Source of the DNA: JAAYBQ01 sp035403465
Lineage (GTDB): Bacteria > Spirochaetota > UBA4802 > UBA5550
DNA: 47,363 bases
NCBI GenBank assembly: GCA_035403465.1
Contig: DAONFG010000026.1
Location: 1-47,363, forward strand
Direction of reading: 5' to 3'
Shown piece by piece: positions 42,320 through 47,363 of this stretch. Position 1 is the stretch's first letter. Every line of letters begins with the position of its first letter. Under the pieces are notes generated by a model that made no database searches, was not told where the DNA came from, and saw only the letters and a list, made by a program, of their open reading frames with translations. A program made the position numbers and the translations under genes.

Positions 42320-42363
42320 GAGGGATAACGGGCTATCATAATACAATAACACACGATTCCTTG

Positions 42364-42394
42364 TTGACAGAATTGCATTAAATTCGGGTAACAT
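42364..42394 (+). promoter_or_regulatory. Weak promoter candidate of the HD phosphohydrolase gene
   Basis: TTGACA (42364-42369) is followed by TAACAT (42389-42394) after 19 bp, which is long. The leader to 42455 is about 60 bases. Confidence 0.35.
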
Positions 42395-42454
42395 TAATAA
42401 CCATGATCTGTCATATGATTGAATGCTATTAACTGCGGGGTTGCTTGTTTATAT

Positions 42455-42937
42455 ATGAAAAAAGCTAAAAAAGAATACAATTCTTTACTGGAAGAAATGG
42501 TCACAGTAGATAAATACAGGGAACTGGAAAATGCTACACATCACGGTATAAGCAGGTTCGATCATATAACCAGGGTCGGGTACTTGAGCTTTTTAATGGC
42601 AAAGATGCTCAGGCTTGACGTGAATACTGTCACCAGGGGTGCATTGCTGCATGATTTTTTTACTGAAGGGGATGTGGAAAAATATACAAAAAAAGAATGG
42701 CACAGGCTTCATCCGCAGATCGCCCTGGAAAATTCAAGGCAGTACTTCAGTTTAAATAATGTGGAGGAGAATATCATTGCCTCACATATGTTCCCGATCT
42801 GCAGAACAAAACCGGTTTACAAGGAGAGCCATGTAGTTGCTACTGCTGACAAGCTGGTGGCGGTTTATGAATTTGCCAGGTTCAATCTTTTCGCATACGC
42901 GTTCTTAAAGGTTCTGTTTGTTTCTGTAAAAGTGTAG
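42455..42937 (+). CDS. HD-domain phosphohydrolase
   Basis: Met at 42455 is preferred to the ATG at 42419, since the longer N-terminus is not like the family; the ribosome site is weak in either case. The 160-residue protein has the HD motifs: RFDHITRVGYLS (first His), LLHDFF (His-Asp), ENIIASHMFP and ATADKLVAVYE (final Asp). This is a common short HD family in firmicutes and spirochaetes, with probable phosphoesterase activity on a nucleotide; the substrate is not known. It is convergent with the next gene across 13 bases, with no terminator. Confidence 0.82.
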   Translation: MKKAKKEYNSLLEEMVTVDKYRELENATHHGISRFDHITRVGYLSFLMAKMLRLDVNTVTRGALLHDFFTEGDVEKYTKKEWHRLHPQIALENSRQYFSLNNVEENIIASHMFPICRTKPVYKESHVVATADKLVAVYEFARFNLFAYAFLKVLFVSVKV

Positions 42938-42950
42938 TCTGTTCTGTTTA

Positions 42951-44024
42951 TTACTTATCAGTGAAAATATCTCTGATCATCGGGAAGCCTCTTGATTTCT
43001 GCATCAGTTCGCTGTTTTTTACACCTGCTCTAATCTTTATCTTTTTGTAAGCGGCAAGATTTTTTGTAAAAAGCTGCGCCATCGAAAGTGTAGTATTTTT
43101 GTCCATAATACAGCGGTTATCAAGATTAACTTTTATTTCATCGTTGAAGCTGAATCGCAGTTTCCCCTCGACACCTTTAAGGATTAATGACGCAATTTTT
43201 TTTGCTACATCAAGTTCGTTACTGCTCACCCATGATCCGGTTACATAAATTTCTTTTTCATTCAGGGAGATATGCTCTTCGGTCAGTTCGGTGATTATTT
43301 CTCCATCGTCGTATACGGTTTCTGCGTCTATCCGGCAGAGGATGTGTGCAGGATCGGGATCGGCTGAATTCCCCGGATCATCCGCATCATCATGCATCTC
43401 CTCATGCAGGACAGCCCCGGAATCAGTTCCCTTTTCAGTACGCGTGATAAATTTCACTATTGAGTCCCTCAGCACATCAGAAGACTGTTCTGTGTCCAGC
43501 AGGCTTATTGTGAATGCCGAGTTGAAAATATCCCTGTCTTTCATCTCTTCAATCAGCGCATTGATCTCGGGATTCTGTGTCGTAAGCATGTCGATAACGA
43601 TTTGCGGGTTAGTTCCTATGCCGGTCTCTTTGTTAAAGTCTTTACCCTTCGTGAGCAGTATGAAATTTCCCTTAAGCCCGCTGAACTGTTCACCCTTTCG
43701 CAGTATGATGTATGCAATAAGGAAAGTCTTTAGTATCTTGAACATGTCTGCAGTAATGTCCGGCACTGACACCGGATTGATCATGCTGTCCATAATTATT
43801 GCCCGGGGGAAACCCCTCTCCTTTATAAAACGCAGCAGCTCTGTCCTTATGAATGCGGTTTTCCCGCTCTTGGAAATGCCCGTGCGCATAACTGATAGCG
43901 AGCTGAGTGCCGGGTAGTCGCCTACTATTTCAAGACCCACCTGGTTGAGCGCAAGCTTGATAGTAGTGTTAATCCGCGGAACTTCTGTTACAAGAATGAC
44001 TTTGTTCGACATCGAAATCGGCAT
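42951..44024 (-). CDS. Unrecognised protein with a receiver-like N-terminal half
   Basis: The 357-residue protein is not recognised. Residues 5-165 read like a degenerate receiver fold: an N-terminal strand VILVTE, a mid strand RAIIMDSMIN with an Asp where the phospho-acceptor would be, and a later strand NFILLTKGKD, but the order of helices is irregular. A linker (about 190-235) is rich in Asp and Glu (HDDADDPG). The C-terminal part (about 240-357) has alternating strands and helices, with TEEHISLNEKEIYVTG and a basic tail KIKIRAGVKNSELMQKSRG, resembling a PilZ- or sigma-interacting domain only loosely. The start may be Met1 or Met5. It has a good promoter at 44080-44108. Confidence 0.8.
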   Translation of the reverse strand: MPISMSNKVILVTEVPRINTTIKLALNQVGLEIVGDYPALSSLSVMRTGISKSGKTAFIRTELLRFIKERGFPRAIIMDSMINPVSVPDITADMFKILKTFLIAYIILRKGEQFSGLKGNFILLTKGKDFNKETGIGTNPQIVIDMLTTQNPEINALIEEMKDRDIFNSAFTISLLDTEQSSDVLRDSIVKFITRTEKGTDSGAVLHEEMHDDADDPGNSADPDPAHILCRIDAETVYDDGEIITELTEEHISLNEKEIYVTGSWVSSNELDVAKKIASLILKGVEGKLRFSFNDEIKVNLDNRCIMDKNTTLSMAQLFTKNLAAYKKIKIRAGVKNSELMQKSRGFPMIRDIFTDK

Positions 44025-44079
44025 TTTTTAATCACCGCCAGTAAACTAGATATTATCATTATAACGCAGGATCACCGGG

Positions 44080-44108
44080 ATTGTAAATAAAAATATAAAA
44101 AAAGTCAA
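44080..44108 (-). promoter_or_regulatory. Promoter of the unrecognised receiver-like gene
   Basis: On the minus strand TTGACT (44103-44108) and TACAAT (44080-44085) are 17 bp apart. The leader to 44024 is about 50 bases. Confidence 0.65.
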
Positions 44109-44162
44109 TATCAGGAAGTTTCCTCCGCAATATCCGTCTGTCTGCAGCTGCATAAAAATGTC

Positions 44163-44193
44163 TTGAAATTGTATATATGGTGAAAGATATAAA
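44163..44193 (+). promoter_or_regulatory. Promoter candidate of the DMT transporter gene
   Basis: TTGAAA (44163-44168) is followed by GATATA at 17 bp (44186-44191) or by TATAAA at 19 bp (44188-44193). The leader is about 45 bases. Confidence 0.4.
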
Positions 44194-44239
44194 AAGGGCG
44201 TTTTAAAATGAAAAATTTCAAAGTGACATTTAATATATT

Positions 44240-45289
44240 ATGAATAATGAACCGGTTCACATGAAGCTTCTCCCTGTAATTCTTGCTGCCGTATCCGCCG
44301 CACTCTTCGGCATGGCTACACCGCTCAGCAAAATTCTGCTCAGGGATATAAATCCTTTCCTCCTGGCCGGGCTGCTTTACCTTGGCGCGTCTGCGGGTCT
44401 TCTGCCTGTTGTGCTTTTAAGACGGGAATTGCCTCAACTGCTTCGTCTTGACAGTGTAAACCGCGGCCGTCTTGCAGGTGCTGTGTTACTTGGAGGCATG
44501 GCGGGCCCCATACTTGTATTATCAGGGCTCAGGTTCGCATCGGCATCAACAGTGTCGTTATGGCTCAACTTTGAATTGATCGCCACTGCTGTCCTGGGCT
44601 TTTTGTTTTTCAGGGACTACCTGGGTTTAACGGGATGGGCCGGTGTATGCATGGCGCTTGTCTCCGGGGTTATGCTCACGGTGCATGAAGGTTCGCCCGG
44701 AGTAGTATCCGCGCTGCTGGTTATCAGTGCATGTATATGCTGGGGTTTTGATAACCATTTCACCGCGCTCATTGACGGCATATCGGCCACGCAGAGTACA
44801 TTTATCAAGGGGCTCTTCGCGGGCACTGCCAATACGCTGATAGGATTTTACCTTTCGGGTTATTCCATTTCTGCAGGCTCCATGGGCCTTGCTGTACTGC
44901 TTGGAACATTTTCGTACGGCGCCAGTATCGTGCTGTACATAATGTCGGCACAGAAGCTCGGTGCAATCAGGAGCCAGATAATTTTTTCGGGAGCGCCGTT
45001 TTTCGGTGTACTTTTTTCTGTGATTTTTCTGCGCGAATCAGTGTCCGGGCTGCAGTCAGTTTCATTCGTCCTCCTGGTCTTTTCCATTGCAGCCATGACA
45101 CTGGACAGGCATGAACACCAGCATGAGCATGCCGAAACAGAACACACCCATTTTCACAGGCACGATGATATGCACCACGACCATAAACATGACAATAATG
45201 TACAGCACCATGAACACATGCACAGGCATGAAAAGAGTGTACATTCGCATCCCCACTGGCCCGATATGCACCACAGGCATGAGCACTGA
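44240..45289 (+). CDS. EamA/DMT-family transporter with histidine-rich C-terminal tail
   Basis: The 349-residue protein has ten membrane segments in two EamA repeats, starting with VSAALFGMATPLSKILLRDINP and with the second repeat near VVSALLVISACICWGFDNHF. Residues 290-349 form a hydrophilic tail in which 24 of 60 residues are His, interspersed with Glu, Asp and Met. Such tails bind Zn, Ni, Co or Cu, so this is a plausible metal exporter or metal-sensing transporter; similar tails are known in other metal-transport families. No ribosome site is clear, and Met8 may be the start. A small frameshifted lipoprotein follows. Confidence 0.85.
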   Translation: MNNEPVHMKLLPVILAAVSAALFGMATPLSKILLRDINPFLLAGLLYLGASAGLLPVVLLRRELPQLLRLDSVNRGRLAGAVLLGGMAGPILVLSGLRFASASTVSLWLNFELIATAVLGFLFFRDYLGLTGWAGVCMALVSGVMLTVHEGSPGVVSALLVISACICWGFDNHFTALIDGISATQSTFIKGLFAGTANTLIGFYLSGYSISAGSMGLAVLLGTFSYGASIVLYIMSAQKLGAIRSQIIFSGAPFFGVLFSVIFLRESVSGLQSVSFVLLVFSIAAMTLDRHEHQHEHAETEHTHFHRHDDMHHDHKHDNNVQHHEHMHRHEKSVHSHPHWPDMHHRHEH

Positions 45290-45354
45290 TGCATGGGATA
45301 TATTACCAGCAGGCGTTTTGTGCGGTTTTTACTGCAGCAGGCATAACGGCTGAT

Positions 45355-45608
45355 ATGCTTAAGACATCGTATGTTCACGGACTTGCAACACTCATTTGTC
45401 TCTTTATAACCGGTTTTTTTTGCAGGCAGACTGCTGACCAGAACATTGCAGTCACGAACCTCATGGATTATCTCTACACCCGGCAATGTCCATGGACCTT
45501 GCGGATACATCACAGCAGCAGCTTAAACAGATCTCGGAACTGATCAGCCTGAACAGGGATGATGTTGAGAAAGGTCAAGGAAGAGGAATAATACGTATAC
45601 CGGATTGA
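45355..45608 (+). pseudogene. Small lipoprotein gene broken by a frameshift (probable)
   Basis: From the ATG at 45355 a lipoprotein signal reads MLKTSYVHGLATLICLFITG with lipobox ITGFFC, then RQTADQNIAVTNLMDYLYTRQ. In the -1 frame, near 45486, the reading continues as MSMDLADTSQQQLKQISEL and on to a TGA at 45606-45608, with helix-like, well-formed codons. The first frame continues to 45543 with unlikely residues. One base change near 45481-45490 would join them into about 84 residues. It could be a sequencing error, a true pseudogene, or a chance pair. No ribosome site is obvious. Confidence 0.4.
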
Positions 45609-45681
45609 ATTTCCGCTGCTCACCGCATATATTTATTGTATTATCATTTCAGTAAAAGCTGTTTAAACCGGGTTATAACAA

Positions 45682-46341
45682 ATGAAAAGTCTCAAGCTGC
45701 TTTCCATCATCGCAATTATTACGCAACTCATCTGCTGCTGCACTATGCAGCCGGATATCACTACAGATTCCGCAGAACGCATATATATAATCTATGTTAT
45801 AAACAGGGATATTCATACCGGGCTCATAGTCCCGGTTAACGCAATATCGAAGAGTACAATTACCGCGCTTAAGTGTTTTGAAAATGCCTCATACATTGAC
45901 TTTGGATGGGGGGAGGAGGTCGTGTACCAGACTCCGAATGAAACATTCTGCATGGATGTTAAGGCAGTGACAATCCCGTCATCAAGTGTCATGTGCGCGG
46001 AGGCATTAAACTTAAATGTGGATATGCTTGTGGGGTGGAGTGATTATGCGGTGGAGTTCAGGCTTACAGAGCAAGAGTTCACAAGGCTCTGCCTGTTTAT
46101 TGATAAAAGCTTTTCACGGGACCCGGATAATCAGCTTATCAGGACCTCTGTGAGGTCAGCGGGTGATGTCATTTACTTCAAGTCGATTCACACATACTGC
46201 CTTTTCAATACATGCAACACCTGGATAGCAGAAGCGCTCTCGCAGGCTCTCCCTGGAATTTCACCATGCATGGTAATAACGAAGAATGGCCTTTACGATG
46301 AAATAAAAGACCATGGTACAGTACTTAAGCGAAGAAAATAA
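45682..46341 (+). CDS. DUF2459 (TIGR02117) family lipoprotein
   Basis: The 219-residue protein has a short signal with a CCC triplet (residues 18-20, LICCC), then motifs of the DUF2459 family: DIHTGLIVPV, DFGWGEEVVYQ, and the C-terminal CLFNTCNTWIAEALSQA. The early His of HTGL and the late Cys of NTCNTW are the most conserved residues of the family; their order is that of permuted papain-like (NlpC/P60) folds, which is an inference. It probably sits in the periplasm. It stands alone; the ribosome site is unclear. Confidence 0.85.
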   Translation: MKSLKLLSIIAIITQLICCCTMQPDITTDSAERIYIIYVINRDIHTGLIVPVNAISKSTITALKCFENASYIDFGWGEEVVYQTPNETFCMDVKAVTIPSSSVMCAEALNLNVDMLVGWSDYAVEFRLTEQEFTRLCLFIDKSFSRDPDNQLIRTSVRSAGDVIYFKSIHTYCLFNTCNTWIAEALSQALPGISPCMVITKNGLYDEIKDHGTVLKRRK

Positions 46342-46381
46342 TGTTCTATGTGATTAAAAATTCAAAATTCATCAACGGGAT

Positions 46382-46409
46382 TTGCAAAGTCTATAAAAGA
46401 TAGTATAAT
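46382..46409 (+). promoter_or_regulatory. Promoter of the HAMP signalling gene
   Basis: A consensus TATAAT (46404-46409) is preceded after 16 bp by TTGCAA (46382-46387), a moderate -35 box. The leader is about 50 bases with a good GGAGG at 46458-46462. Confidence 0.55.
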
Positions 46410-46466
46410 ATAATTGATGATCCTGATAACTCATAACATATCACTATAGCCGCACCCGGAGGATAT

Positions 46467-47363
46467 ATGATTACCACAAGCTACCTTAAAAAAACAATCA
46501 TGATGAAAATTGAGATGGTATCAACTCCGATACAGGTTTCTCTTGCAGTATACTTTATATTCGCGACAGGGGGCTATACACCTGATGTGCTCAAGCTGTT
46601 TCTAATTGATGCTGTCATTGCTGCGGGTCTCGCTTCAATAATCGGGATAGTATTTAATATCAGAAAGATTAATACCATAGTTTCAATGTACAATGATCCA
46701 TCCAGTGATCCCTTTGCCATAAAAAAAATTCTTTTGCAGTACCCGCATATACAGGGCTTCATGGTTGTGTTCAGGTGGATGGGGGGAGGTTCACTGGCCT
46801 TTATTCTGCTTTTTATGCAGTTTAATCTCACGAGAATGAATATGCTTGCGTTTATCATAATCCCGGTACTGGCTCTCCTGTCATATATACCTGCATACAT
46901 GGTTACAGAGTCCGGCCTTGAAGAGCTGTATGCAGAGCCGCGCATTGCGAATGCGTCACTGAAGAAAGGTGATTATATCAATTTTACTCTCGGGGTCAGG
47001 CTTGTACTGCTCTCTCTGTCAGTTCTGCTTATACCCGTTGTTGTTTTTGGTTACCTTCTGTACCTTGTAAACTCGCAGCAGCTTGCGCTGCAGAATATCT
47101 GGCTGCATATAGGTTTTATTTCATTTCTTTCGGTCTGCTCTGTCATAATATCTGTGAACAACATGCTTAAGAATATTAAAAGCAGCGTTCATATGCTCCT
47201 GACATCATGTACTGAACTTAAAAACGGTAATTTTACGATCGATGCAATACCAATGACAAACTCAAATGAGCTCGGGATCGTCTGCCAGCAGGTTAACGAA
47301 CTGATGATCAAGCTTAAGGATATAATAGTCAACGTAAAGGAGTCGTCAGACCTTGTTTCGACA
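46467..47363 (+). CDS. Six-helix HAMP signalling protein, N-terminal part (cut by window end)
   Basis: The frame is open from ATG 46467 (GGAGG four bases upstream) to the window end, 299 residues. Six membrane segments can be placed (about 20-38, 42-63, 99-119, 124-144, 180-203 and 213-234), with short loops. Then follows a HAMP-like region: the helix NMLKNIKSSVHMLLTSCTELKNGNF, the turn, and SNELGIVCQQVNELMIKLKDIIVNVKE. That arrangement fits spirochaete-type methyl-accepting chemotaxis proteins and also some adenylate cyclases; the output domain is beyond the window, so the choice is open. Confidence 0.85.
   Translation, partial: MITTSYLKKTIMMKIEMVSTPIQVSLAVYFIFATGGYTPDVLKLFLIDAVIAAGLASIIGIVFNIRKINTIVSMYNDPSSDPFAIKKILLQYPHIQGFMVVFRWMGGGSLAFILLFMQFNLTRMNMLAFIIIPVLALLSYIPAYMVTESGLEELYAEPRIANASLKKGDYINFTLGVRLVLLSLSVLLIPVVVFGYLLYLVNSQQLALQNIWLHIGFISFLSVCSVIISVNNMLKNIKSSVHMLLTSCTELKNGNFTIDAIPMTNSNELGIVCQQVNELMIKLKDIIVNVKESSDLVST

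Noticed and set aside
45062..45513. Long antisense and other-frame open frames over the His-rich tail
   Set aside because: They arise from the biased CAT/CAC/GAG codons of the tail; products are Met/Val- or Cys-rich low-complexity strings without start signals.
1..47363. CRISPR arrays, transposases, phage genes or toxin-antitoxin pairs
   Set aside because: No regularly spaced direct repeats, no transposase or integrase beyond the Xer protein (which has housekeeping neighbours), and no small coupled gene pairs of those kinds were seen.

Overview
The window is a gene-dense stretch of a Gram-negative chromosome with moderate GC content. Evidence for an outer membrane is plain: two HAE1-type RND efflux proteins, a TolC/adaptor/ABC set, several lipoproteins with clear lipoboxes and a periplasmic Do-like protease. 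A flavodiiron protein, an ArsC/Spx-like protein and a C_GCAxxG_C_C protein suggest an anaerobe or microaerophile. The SbsA-like Ig-fold lipoproteins, the zinc-ribbon/RNase HI-like pair, STAS and HD-GYP signalling, UPF0182 and MalQ fit an environmental member of the Spirochaetota best. That assignment is inference from gene content; no rRNA or other phylogenetic marker was tested.

Layout. 1-4816: the end of an RND transporter, two tandem paralogous Ig-like lipoproteins and a GntP-type permease, all on +. 4848-5081: a minus-strand tRNA-Tyr/tRNA-Thr unit with its own promoter and terminator. 5164-8585: a TolC / HlyD-like adaptor / MacB-type ATPase operon that lacks a permease. 8586-9090: a non-coding gap with a mobile-type repeat and nested palindromes. 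9091-16498: a tight seven-gene run (Xer recombinase, SpoIID, QueA, Nif3-like, zinc ribbon, RNase HI-like, RecJ) with overlaps or very short gaps. 16585-17434: STAS protein plus IspF. 17503-21299: mostly minus-strand redox and unknown genes. 21300-21736: repeat-rich gap. 21737-24331: a two-gene nucleotide-sugar pair (DegT aminotransferase, CapD/FlaA1-like dehydratase). 24335-28623: MalQ and UPF0182 overlapping by one base on the minus strand. 28784-33028: small membrane proteins, an MFS exporter, a SET protein and an HD-GYP protein. 33458-35251: a membrane sulfatase-family enzyme. 35252-35594: a divergent spacer full of palindromes, ahead of a complete RND pump. 38772-47363: envelope proteins, hydrolases, a Do-like protease, an HD phosphohydrolase, an unknown two-part protein, a DMT transporter with a His-rich tail, a probable frameshifted lipoprotein, a DUF2459 protein and the start of a HAMP-containing signalling protein cut by the window end.

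No CRISPR array, prophage, transposase or obvious defence system was found. The most unusual points are: an RNase HI-like protein with Asn in place of the first catalytic Asp and an HTH-like extension; a RecJ with a long insertion; an RND gene behind a 30-bp operator-like palindrome; a 24-histidine tail on a DMT transporter; an unrecognised 357-residue protein; and several families of dispersed non-coding repeats.
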